A DNA stretch of 64,000 bases, from the NCBI RefSeq assembly GCF_945859705.1, contig NC_079137.1:69772277-69836276 (forward strand), given 5' to 3'. The notes under the pieces were generated by a model. The model was not told where the DNA came from and did no database searches. It was given only the letters and a program-made list of their open reading frames with translations. This document shows positions 46,206-57,077 of this stretch, piece after piece. How positions within the stretch are numbered: position 1 is the first letter of the stretch; every line of letters begins with the position of its first letter. A program made the position numbers and the translations under genes. Source of the stretch: Episyrphus balteatus. Taxonomy: Eukaryota; Arthropoda; Insecta; Diptera; Syrphidae.

Positions 46206-46740
46206 TATCAAGGGGCACGGTAGTGCCCAGCCAAGTTCTCTAGCAACTTTGGCACTACACCCTTATTTACAGGAAACAACTCAGGCCATTTTCGACCCCC
46301 CTCTAACTTCCACACCAAATATGCCAGAAATCTCAAACTTGCTACATTTGTTGAGCTGGCCGAACCCAAATTCCTCACAAAATTTCAGCTTCTTACGATG
46401 AGTAGTTTCTGAGATATAGGACTTCAAAAATCGCGAAAACCGTAACTGACTCATTGACTCACTGACTCACTGACTCACTGACAGATCATCAAAATTATGG
46501 AGAACTTCCCGCAATCGTAGAAACTTGAAATTTTACATGGTGATAGGACTTGTGGTGTATACAAAGGAAAAAATCGAAAATTTGAGATTTTCAATTCAGG
46601 GGGCGTGGTAACCGCCCATTTTCGCCGAATTTTCATCAATTATTATAGAGCACTTCTGACTATCGTAGAATCTTGAAATTTAGTAGAATGGTAGAGCTGG
46701 TAGTTTATATTAAGGAAAAAATTTAAAACCTGAGAGGGCC
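46206..46740. repeat. Probable dispersed repeat with CTGACTCA minisatellite
   Basis: Less AT-rich than its flanks. It contains GGGGCACGGTAGTGCCC, an inverted repeat, and GGGGGCGTGGTAACCGCCC, another. Two related stretches are a few hundred bp apart (ACTATCGTAGAATCTTGAAA and GCAATCGTAGAAACTTGAAA). A CTGACTCA tandem run (46446-46482) lies between them. GGGGGCGTGG...CCGCCC cores are common in dipteran repeats (general recollection, not checked). Confidence 0.5.
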
Positions 46741-49700
46741 CTTAAGAGCACTAAGAGAAGTTTTCCTCTGGTGAGAATAGGAAATGTGCTGAAGGGATGT
46801 GTTGTAGGATTACCGCAGCTCTCACATTGAAGTACCTAGCGGTCCAGTTTATTTGCCCTGGAAGCAAATAGAGGTCACGATAAACTCGGATAAATATTTA
46901 TTTTACCAGAACAAATTTTAGAATTTGGCAATAGAACAAGTAAAACAAAATTGGATGTTGGGATAAAGGTTCTCAAGGGCCAATAAAATCTTCAATTTTG
47001 ACGTTTTGAGATTAAGCGATATCTTTTAAAGTATTTCAGCAGAATTAAAGAATAAATACACTTTGAAAAGACCCTTTACTGTTATAATTTTGAATTTCGT
47101 ACAGGAAACTTTTCTGCTGAACCACAAAATCGAGGTTAAAAAATTTCATCTGAGTCTAAGTTATTTCAAGTTTCTGCAAGGAAAAATTTTTTGAATTTCT
47201 CATATTCGCAAAACCTTAAATATTTTTAAAAGTATTGGAACTACAAAATTGGGGTTTGCATCAAAAATTTTGTTTTTTTAAAGCTACAATTACTCGCAAA
47301 TGAAAAAAATAAAAAGTTTTTTCTTTCGAAATGTTTCCATTACTGGTACACTAAGTACACTTTTTAAACTTCAAATTTAAATAGAAATTGAGGAGTTACA
47401 AAAGAGTACAAATTTTGGACAAAAAAAATAAATAAAAAATTTCCTATTTTCGTCCACTAACTTCAGTCTTATTAATAAAAAAATTTATTGGAGCTATAAA
47501 AACGAAATTTGGGGAATTGAAAAGCATTCAAGAAGATACAAATTTGGATGCCAGCTATTGCTTTTAATCGTTTCCGATTTTGTCGGCTAACTTCAGACTT
47601 ATTTTGGCGGAAAATTCAACAATTTAAAAACCATGCGAGCACCAAATTTTTGATTTGCTAAACTAATTACCATTAATGAGATTGATTTTTTTTTTTATTC
47701 TGCCACAAAATGTTGACCAAATTAAGGGACGTCTTATCCAGGTTCTAGTAAATTCTTTTTTTGTCAGCTGCTTTGTCTAACTTGTCAACTTATTTCCCTT
47801 GGTAGAATCAACCAGTTTCTCCGGTAATATCACAAGTTACTACCATAAAATCAACAGGCTTCTCCAATAGCATCACAAGTCACCTCGGTAAAATCAACAG
47901 TTTTTCCCATAACATCAGGAGTTCACGAATCACCTCGATAAGAGTAACTGGCTCTGTTTTCCCCGAAAACGTCAAATGCCACTTAGTTTTGCTCGTAAAA
48001 TTATGTGTCGGTAGAAGGAGCGAGTTTCCCTGTTTTAGAGTAGATTATTAGACTGACGTTTTTTACATATTAATATATTCATGAACTTTAGGCTGCAATG
48101 ATATTAACTTTCGCACCGATGAGAAATGTGACCTTCTTTGATACCAGAACTTCTGTAAGCCTTTGTAAATGCTTGAACCTTTCCCATCAAAATTTATGGC
48201 TTATTTTTCGAGAATTTTTTTTTTACGCAAGGCCTTCTCCAAAGGCTGTTACATCCCTGGGCACTAACAAACACCACAAGTAACAGACGAAGAGACCCTT
48301 TCCACATCACAAAACCACTTTACTCCTTGGCACATTAAACTGGTTTATCAATATCTTGACTTCAACCTGCAATTGAAGCAGTAATCATTCAACAGGATGC
48401 ATGGTGTTGGTGTGTGTCCTTGGAAGGCATTTACATGACCACTTATGAGGTTGTCGTCATCATCATCAACAGCATCGCAGCACCGTCACCAAGGGAGAGA
48501 GTGTCATTTAGAATGCCGCACTTGATGCTCCCGATGCAACCGACATCCCTGTGCATTTATACAATTTAAGGACGAGACAAGTAAAGTAGAGTTGAGTATA
48601 AATGCACGCAATGTTTTTGTATAACCCAAAGGACATATCTTTAGTCCTTTAGCCTACCACCGTCGTCGTTGGTCACTGCCGCCGCTCCCACATTGCTATT
48701 TCAAGCCGCCGTCATAAGATATACAGAGCCTTGTGGTATTTCTCAAAATTAATTGCAGCAATTTTGCCAGTGCATAGGCATAATATTGTGTAAATGATGC
48801 ACTTCAAGCTTCATCAGCCTCAAACCTTCTCTGTTATATACTTAAAGTGAAAGCACCTCCACCAAACTTGGACAGTGATTTAGCCTTTGGGGAGATATCG
48901 ACGACTATAATACAACCAACGACGACGAAGGATATGACGGTGGTGGTGTGTTAGTTCGGTTTGGTTATGAACCGTTATATTCCCCCATCATCTGACAGCG
49001 ATTACTTTAGGTTAATCTGTGACAGGTGTGTCTGCGTATTATGCACCTTGGCCAAAGACACTGCAAGTTTCCATCTCTACAGCAACAGCAGCTTCAAGCT
49101 AAATTCACCGTCGTCGTCGTCGTCGTCGACCGAAAATCTATTGCGGCGATAGATAAACATTTACGGTAATAAAGTGATAATTGAGAGAGACTTTAGAATG
49201 TGTTAGTGTGCGTTTATATAAGCAACTTGATGCAGGTGGGAATCTTGATTGCAGCAAGTTGAGTATAGTTAGAGGATTGGGGAGTAGATATATGCTTTAT
49301 TGAATCGTGAATAACAACATAGATTGTGGGTGGTTCAGTGTGGTGAACTATGGTGAGGGGTTATGGAGTTGTTAACGCAATTGTTATTGATGTTATTGTT
49401 TCTCAGGGGCTTCGTGTGTTATAGTTGGGTAATTGTGCTGAGATTTTCAGAGGATATAAATTGAATATTTAAGTTTTTGGTAATAGTTCAAACTTAAATC
49501 TATATAATTTTGGCGATTTTGGTTGGCAACATTATTTGTGGTCTTATTATGTGAAGAGGTTTTACTATTGGGGTAAATTTGAGAGAGTAGGTATTTTTCT
49601 ACTTTGATTCTTTGATGTGTAGCTAGGGTCTTAAAATATTATTTATGGTCTAAGACTTAACATTTAACCAAATTTCTAACTTTTTTAAGTTTCATTTGTT

Positions 49701-49932
49701 TTTTTCAGCAGAATTTTTTGCATATAATTTGTTTCCTAGGAATTTCGGTCTTTCAAATTGGTATCTTTCATTAGTCATAACTTCTTAACTACTAATCGAA
49801 CAAAAGACAAATGGGGTATCGTTGGAAACGTCTTGCTTGTCCGCTTGATATAAGCTATGTAGTTTTCTGCGAGTTTTAATTTGTAACTTATTTTTTGCTT
49901 AAATTACGATGTTTTTGAAACTTGATAAATTA
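46741..49932. other. Non-coding stretch
   Basis: About 47200-47300 shares ACAAAATTGGGGTTTGC and TTTTTAAAGCTACAAT with 28490-28530 and 28780-28800. About 48420-49150 is simple-sequence rich (GTCGTC, CATCATCATC), and its frames do not resemble known proteins. Confidence 0.5.
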
Positions 49933-50256
49933 CACTAGTCAACAAATTTAAACTTTTTTTTGTAACAGAAACCAAGGTATACTTTTCTATAGGATTTTGG
50001 TGTGCCGAGCTCGAATCCGAAATCGAAAAAATTCTTTCACATCACGTTTTTGAGATAATCCCGTTAGAAAATCGAAAATGCCACTTTTTACAAGTTTTCG
50101 AGGTAAAAAGCCGTATTTTCGATTTTCTAACGGGATTATCTCAAAAACGTGATGTGATAGAACTGTTCTGACTTCGGATTCGAGCTCAGCACCCAAAAAA
50201 CCTATAGAAAAGTATACATATCTTGGTGTCTGTAACAAAAACCTTGTTGACCAGTG
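49933..50256. mobile_element. Fold-back element family P, copy P1
   Basis: 324 bp that is almost entirely one palindrome. The left end CACTAGTCAACAA and right end TTGTTGACCAGTG are inverted. Both arms contain TATACTTTTCTATAGG, GAGCTCGAATCCGAA, CACATCACGTTTTTGAGATA and ATCCCGTTAGAAAATCGAAA. The 83-codon minus-strand frame inside is an effect of the repeat. Confidence 0.85.
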
Positions 50257-50925
50257 TTATTTGAAGAACTGCTAAACACTAAATAACAGTATTTAATAGA
50301 TGATTTTTGTCTTTATAGGCCTGCCATATTAAATGACATCTGAAATTTATGAAAAGAGGGCTTCTGTTTTTTGATGCGCGAAAGAAGGTGGCCATTTGCT
50401 CCCGCTCTTCTTGAGGTTGTAAGCACTTTGGTATAGATTGCAATACAAGATTAAAATTAAACTACTAGAAAATTACAAGTCAACTGTAACTTATTTGGTT
50501 ATAAGGAAAGGATTTTTGAAAATTAAATCATAAAATAGGGTAAATAGGGGTTAAATGATATGGTAAGCTAAAAATTATTTTCCAAACGGTAAGTTATTGA
50601 GAGTTGATTTGAATGTTGAAAAAAACTCTTAAAAATTTCAAAATTGAGGTACAACCTCAATAAAAGCCTTAGAAGAAATATAAGGTGTTAACATTGTATG
50701 GTTTTTTTTGTAAAATTTTCTTATAAAATATTTGACAAAATAATAAATACAAAAATACAAAACTTAAAGGTATAGAAAAAAAGTCTGGTATTAATTTTAA
50801 ACTATAAGATGTTATTATTATCTTATAAATTTTTAACAAGAAAGTTGACAAAAAAATAATTTTTAAATCATTTTCTTATGATGTTATCACGTAAAATTTA
50901 ACGTCCGTAAACCGCTTTTACAGAC
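50257..50925. other. AT-rich spacer
   Basis: No gene or repeat relation recognised. Confidence 0.5.
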
Positions 50926-52460
50926 AACTACTTTTTACTTGCTCTATAGGGCAAGTACTGGTTTTATGTCGAAAAAAAATTGAGGTTTTAATCAAAACCA
51001 ATGTAACGATGATGGAGAGGTCTGAAAAAGTCTGTACACATTTCCACAGCTTTAACGGGTAGACGGATTTTCTTCAAATTTGGTACAGATGATTTTTATG
51101 GAATTCTGAAAGCGGGTTTTGTTTTTATTTTTTTTTTTTATATCTCGCTTAGTAGACCAGTGCCGAAGCCTTTAAAAACATTAAAAAGTAAGAAAAAATC
51201 ATAGTTGGATGAAACCCATTGCAAAAGGAGGTGAATATGATAAAAATGAAGGGAAAAATAAATTACGGGCGAGCTGAGTTCGGGAAGTGGTAGGGTTGAG
51301 TTTTTAATGGTAAAAAATGGTATATCTCGATTTCCGGCAAAACTACAAGTCCTATGGAAAAAAGTTGTATGGCAAGAATGTAGGTAATAAAAAGATCTAC
51401 AACTTATGTATTAACAGTTTTTTCACATAACCTCAAAATTTATGTGAAAAATTCAAAAAACCGAGTTTTTTGTTTTTTTATTTTTATCTTTTCCAAAAAA
51501 ATGTTTTTTTCTACGAATTTTGGTGAAAACTTACCTTTTTATGTCTTGAATACACAGTAATTTATTTGATTAAAAATATTTATTTTTTAACCTTTTTTTG
51601 ACTTAATACCAAAAAAACACCCTAATTTTCAATCGAAAATTCACGTGTCAAAATATCAGATTTTTTAAAAAAAATCGGTGGGCATTTTGTTCGTTAAAAT
51701 TTCTACTTTCCAAAAGTGTAAACAATAATTTACATTAGTATACCATAGTACATGTTCTCGGTAAATGCAAAAAGCTTGAATTCTAAAATTTTTGTGTCAT
51801 TATTTAAAATTTTGGACTATTTTTTAAAATTTACACTTTAAATACTCAAAAATCGTAAGATTTTATGTTACATTGATTAATGATACGGTTTTTGAGTAAT
51901 TAAAGTGTAAATTTTAGTAAATAGGCCAAAATTGTAAATAATGATGAAAAAAAATTTGAATTTTAGCTTTTTTCATTTTTTCCATTTTCCGAGAACATGT
52001 ACTTTGGTATACTAATGTATATTTTTGTTTAAACTATTGGAAAGTAGAGATTTTAACAAACAAAATGCCCACCGATTTTTTGAAAAAATCTGATATTTTG
52101 ACACGTGAATTTTCGATTGAAAATTATGGTGTTTTTTTTATATTAAGTCAAAAAAAAGGTTAAAAAATAAATATTTTTAATCAAATAAATTACTGTGTAT
52201 TCGGGACATAATAAGGTAAGTTTTCACCAAATTTCGTAGAAAAAAACATTTTTTTGGAAAAGATAAAAATAAAAAACCAAAAACTCGGTTTTTTTTAATT
52301 TTTCACATACATTTTGAGGTTATGTGAAAAAACTGTTAATACATAAGTTGTAGATCTTTTTATTACCTACATTCTTGCCATACAACTTTTTTCCATAGAA
52401 CTTGTAGTTTTGCCGGAAATCAAGATATACCATTTTTTACCATTAAAAACTCAACCCTAC

Positions 52461-52889
52461 ACAGAGAAAAATAGACCACATAAAATAGAACAAAAACAAT
52501 AAGATTTCTCTATGGTTTTCATCCAAGAAGGAAACCTTATTAAAACAATCGGGTTTTCCTTATTGTTTTAAAATCTGCAAAAAAATAAAAAAAACGATGA
52601 CCAGGCTGGGAATCGAACTGGAGTCTTCAAATCATCAGTCGCCCACCTTACCACCTGAACCAACCTGCCATGAAAATATTGATCGCGATTTTTGTTCTAG
52701 TGCTAAGTTGCAAAAAAAAATCAACTTTTCAGTCAAATTTTAATAAGATTTTCTCTATAAAAATAATAAGAAATCTCCTTAAAAAAACCTTATTAATCGT
52801 TGATTTTAATAAGATTTCCTTATGAAATGTATGGACGGTAAAACAATATGGCAATCTGTTAGTTTTTAGCGGGTCATATTTTTCTCTGT
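52461..52889. mobile_element. TIR element E6 inserted in the palindrome arm
   Basis: 429 bp bounded by ACAGAGAAAAATAGACC (52461) and, on the other strand from 52889, ACAGAGAAAAATATGACC. It is flanked by CTAC at 52457-52460 and 52890-52893. The uninterrupted left palindrome arm gives the empty site (CTCAACCCTACCACTTCCC as complement), so a 4-bp duplication is directly supported. TTAATAAGGTTTCC-like motifs recur about seven times in both orientations. It contains a tRNA-like segment (52601-52671). Confidence 0.85.
52601..52671 (-). repeat. tRNA-like segment inside E6
   Basis: On the minus strand TGGTTCAGGTGGTAAGGTG resembles box A and CAGTTCGATTCCCAG box B. CAGGTT can pair with AGCCTG as an acceptor-like stem. 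The T-stem is mispaired (only the closing pairs form), so this is a tRNA-derived relic rather than a working tRNA gene. Confidence 0.55.
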
Positions 52890-53325
52890 CTACTACAACC
52901 CGAACTCGGCTCGCCCGTAATTTATTTTTCCCTTCATTTTTATCATATTCAATTCCTTTTCCAATGGGTTTCATCCTACTATGATTTTTTTTTTGGTTTC
53001 AAAAATTATTGACCCTGGGCTATAGAAAGTATACTTCCCAAACAAATTTTTCAAGTTATTCGGAAACAACGATTTTGATTAAAATTTGCAAATGTAATAT
53101 TCAAAGCGATTGCTTTGTTTCAATTGTTATTTGTTTCCAAAAAAAAGTCAAATAAAAAAAATTTTGCCCTTAATTTCGGCTCATCCCCAATATCAAATTT
53201 TTATAAAATAGAGTCAATTTTTATATAGAGTCAACTCTTAAAATACACAAGTAAACTAACATAAAAGTTCTTTGAACTGTAAGAGCAAGTACTTGCGACC
53301 CAGTCTTGCATTTTAATTTTTTTGA

Positions 53326-55375
53326 AGTAGAAGCAACAATGATTTAGTTTTAGAAATACTGACCTTTATAAATATGTATTCAAATTATAAAAATTTTTTT
53401 GGAACTAGTAGCACTGGAGATTAACAAGGCTGCTAGAAGTCTCAGAGTTTTCACCAAACTCCCTGAGATTTGAGTGACTTTGTCAAGAATCAAATCTCAG
53501 AAAGTTTGATGACTATACTCTCTCAGCATTTTTTCTCTCAAATGGACAGACATCTAAAGGTCCCTTTATTTCCTTTGAATCACCCAAGCACCAGAAAAAA
53601 AAATAAAACTATAAACACACCCATATCCCTTAAACTCACCATTTAGTTCGGTTCACTAACATTTTGATAGTTTCGTCTGGCTCTCACCAAAATTTGAATA
53701 CAAAAAAACAACTAACAAAAAACAAAATTTCAAAAATGCTATTAAGTACCTGCCGGTTGTTATTTGTAACATTTTGCCATGATAAGCTCTCAGAGCTACA
53801 CACAGAAGGTTATAGCATGATTCTAATTCGATATAATATTTCGTTCAAATAGCAACAAACAAAAAAAGAAACAACAATACAACCAACCCCCTCCAATAAA
53901 TGGCTGGTGGAACTCAAACTCAATGATTTCGTTTACATTTGCAATTTCGTTAAACAACACGAAAATCGATTACATCAATGAGCAAAATTTAAATGTAAAC
54001 TACCGCTTTGGGGAACAATGATATTACCTACCTATACTCTGCGCCTTAACCAACTCTGCTTTTCATCACCCACCCTCACCTCCAACAACCTCTTTCATCA
54101 TCATCATCATTCTCATTGCTATTGTATTTCTACCTGGTTCCAGGAATACAATTCGGCGGGTTGAAAATTAAATTAACTTCCAAATAATGGGTATTTTCAT
54201 GGCCCTTTTGTATATAAGCCCCCAACCAACCAACGTTTATAATCGAAAGTTGAGTCTATATCCAACCTCTCCTTTCCAACCCCAAAAAATTAACCCCTTC
54301 CTTTCCGCCATGGAAATACACAATAACATTGTATTTTAGTTCCGTAATTATTCGATTAGCCCTCTTCCTGTGATGATGGAAGTAGGTTTAGGCCTTTAAC
54401 TACCCTGAACAATAATTGTAAGCCTCTATTACCAAATTGATCTGCTCAGTTGGTAATCAACGTTGTTGTACTTTTTTTTTTTCATTCGGTAATCGAAGTA
54501 ACGATATTTGGATTTAACAAAAAATTCAGAAAGTGGGGGGAGAAAATTACCCCTTCTTCTTTTGTTGGGCATTTTTTTTTTTGTTAGGGGGCATTATTTA
54601 ATTATATTCCTTAAGCTTCAAAGTTTAATTGAAAATGTTTCCTATGAAAATTGAATTGCACAAAGAAAATGTCGTCGACAAGGACATCAGAAGTATTAAA
54701 ATGCACAGCAAAAAAAAAAAAACGACAAAAAATGTCCTTTTGCTTTTTACCACTGCGGAATATTATACTGTATGACTGTGGCTATATTGGCGTGTTCACA
54801 GTTCATAAGAATTTTGTTATTGTTGTTGTATGCTTTCCAAAAGCTATACAATTCAGCATAAAAAGGCTGCGAGTTGGGTTAATAAAATTATTATAAAAAA
54901 AAAATAATAATAATAACCAGCAGGACTTTGTGGAAGTGAAGCAACCACTCTTTACCGCCACAATTCCAGACCTCAGTCATCGGAAGAGGTTTACAATAAT
55001 AAAGTATGGCTGCCGGTGCAGTACTACAGAGTGAAGAATGCGGTCTGGCAATGCCTTTATAATAATTATAGATGATTACCATGCTGAAATGCAGTGAATT
55101 TTAATTGAATTTTGAATGATTTTGCTGGAAAAGTATAATCAATGGAATTGTATTTATTTTATTCAACAGTTTTACATATTTTTGAACAAATTTGTTGGTT
55201 GATAGGTACAGAAAATAAGAAAAATATAAGAAATTGCTCACAAAAATGATGAAAAAGTTTTCCTTATTCTTTTAAAGAGACAAAGAATCTGTTCGGACTT
55301 AAACGTTGAGAAGTCTTTGAAAATCACTCCCAATAGAAAAAAAATGAAAATATACGAAAAATGCTAAACATACGA
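53326..55375. other. Non-coding stretch
   Basis: Simple sequence (CATCATCATCAT near 54100) and AT-rich DNA. Short frames are without motifs. Confidence 0.5.
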
Positions 55376-55470
55376 AAGTAACGAGTAACGATATTGTTGA
55401 TGCGGGTACTAGTATCAAAAGTAACGTATACATGCGGGTACTCGTTTTGTCGTTACTTTTACAGCCCTAA
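55376..55470. repeat. Short inverted, motif-iterated fragment E7
   Basis: GAAAGTAACGAGTAACG at the left and CGTTACTTTTACAG at the right are inverted. GCGGGTACT occurs twice and AGTAACG-like motifs four times within 95 bp. It may be a remnant of a larger element related in style to E5. Confidence 0.5.
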
Positions 55471-55975
55471 TAAGCGATACCTGATAGACCTTAATTTTTA
55501 ATTGAATACGGAATTTAATCCATTCTTTTTTTAAGTTTTATTTCTTTTCTGTTGTTTCTATTAGAGTGGAAATTTATTTTCTGTCAAATGTCAAATTGAC
55601 ATTTACTTATATTCACTAATTCCGAGCATATAGCGAATTGCTCAAATTTTAAAAGGCATGTTAGTGCTTGTATACGAAAAAAGTTTTTATAAAAGTGAAT
55701 TTCTGTGAGTGAGAATAATAATAATGGGTCAAGTTGACTTCTCTGCAAGTTGGATTTTTTAAGGTCATTAAGGTTTTATTTTATTAAAAAGAATAAAAGA
55801 AATCTATTTTGGAGATAAAGAGCTATCGATCTGTGAAATTTTTTTTTTTTTCAATGATCCTTTAGCTCCTGATACACAGCTTCTCAAAGTTCTGTATAAT
55901 ACACTAATTCCAAATGGACTTGACTCATTATTATTATTCTGAACCCCTCAAATATAACTTCAATAACGTGTACAT

Positions 55976-57069
55976 TAGGGTGTGTCAAAGAGCTCAACTA
56001 TGGAATTTTCAAATGTTATAGCTTTAAAAGTTTATCAAATCCTGCTATAACAATTTTGATTCAGTTAATAACTTTGGCTCGCCCAAAAAATGGGAAGAAA
56101 TCGAAGAAATTTGATTTTTAGAGATTTTTTAAACATATATTTTTTTTTTAAATTGCGCTGTTTGGATACAAAAAAAAATATTTAAATATTTTTAGGCTTT
56201 CTCATGAAAGCGAAGGAAAAAAAATCATTTTTCATATAAAATCGTTTTTTTTTTTTTCTTAACCCTTTCGAACCCAAACTATGAAAATCAATATTAAAAA
56301 TTTTGTTCAGTATTATTGTGTCAAAAACATCACAACTAAGGCCCATTTGCTGAAACGAAACTTAAATAATTTTTTATGTTGAACATAAACTCTTAGTCCC
56401 TACTTTTTCCTCTGTGTAAACTGTCACATAAGGATTTATGTAGAACTTAAATGCTTAAGATTTGATTCAACAAACGGGTCTAAGAATTATAAATAGCAAA
56501 AAGTAATTTTCCAAAATAATAAATATCAAAACTAATGTGTTACTCTCATATTGCATGTAAGTAAAATGCTCTGTCTATGACCACCAAAAAAAGCCGGACA
56601 ACTGAGAAAATAACTCTTTATACAACATTAATGTATGCTACTTCTTATAAGCCAAAAAACAAAACACTTTTTGGATTAGCATTTTTTATTTTTTTTTTTT
56701 CAAAATTATGACCATATAAAAAAAATTAGCAACAAAATTTAAAAAATGTGAATTTCAGTCCGTTTCTCGATAAAAAAAAATTAAAAGTATTATTTTTTTA
56801 TTTTTTTTTATGTACAAATCCAATAACTAGACATTATAAATTATTTAATGGAATATTAATTTTTTACAAATTTTAAATAATTGTTCATGAGAGTAACGCT
56901 GGGACTAAAAGGGTTAACAACTTCAACCGATTTGAGCGACAAAAAACGAACAATATTATAAAATTTTTTTGCATATTATTAAACCACAGACCCTTATACA
57001 ACTTTTGACCACTATTACATTGCAAAACTAGAGTATTTTTTTTCGGCCATACAAAAGTGACACACCCTA
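55976..57069. mobile_element. hAT-like non-autonomous element E8 (8-bp TSD)
   Basis: Starts TAGGGTGTGTCA (55976) and ends TGACACACCCTA (57069): perfect 12-bp inverted repeats. It is flanked by identical 8-bp repeats GTGTACAT at 55968-55975 and 57070-57077. An 8-bp duplication with short TIRs is typical of the hAT superfamily (family knowledge). There is no transposase frame in its 1094 bp, so it is non-autonomous. Confidence 0.88.
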
Positions 57070-57077
57070 GTGTACAT

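Larger units (their letters stand above)
51193..52990. mobile_element. ~1.8 kb near-perfect palindrome (fold-back element PAL1)
   Basis: The left arm (51193 to about 51865) and right arm (about 51885-52990, minus the 429-bp E6 insertion) are reverse complements along nearly their whole length of about 670-680 bp. Shared blocks in both arms include CATAGTWGGATGAAACCCAT, AAATTACGGGCGAGC, GTAGATCTTTTTATTACCTA (as complement), GTGGGCATTTTGTT, AAATTCACGTGTCAAAATAT and GAGAACATGTAC. The loop is about 20 bp near 51870. There is no coding frame. A transcript would fold into a very long hairpin. Confidence 0.9.
50926..53325 (-). mobile_element. Dispersed repeat family D, copy D3 (split by a palindrome)
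   Basis: On the minus strand it starts near 53320 (AAAATGCAAGACTGGGTCGC, AAGTACTTGCTCTTACAG) and ends near 50926 with the hairpin TACTTGCCCTATAGAGCAAGTA. The parts 50926-51150 and 52995-53325 are D sequence. The middle is the fold-back element 51193-52990. Confidence 0.75.

Noticed and set aside
49987..50238. 83-codon minus-strand frame
   Set aside because: It is a by-product of the P1 palindrome; the two arms encode complementary strands.
52601..52671. A functional tRNA gene inside E6
   Set aside because: The T-stem is mispaired and the segment is part of a TIR element.
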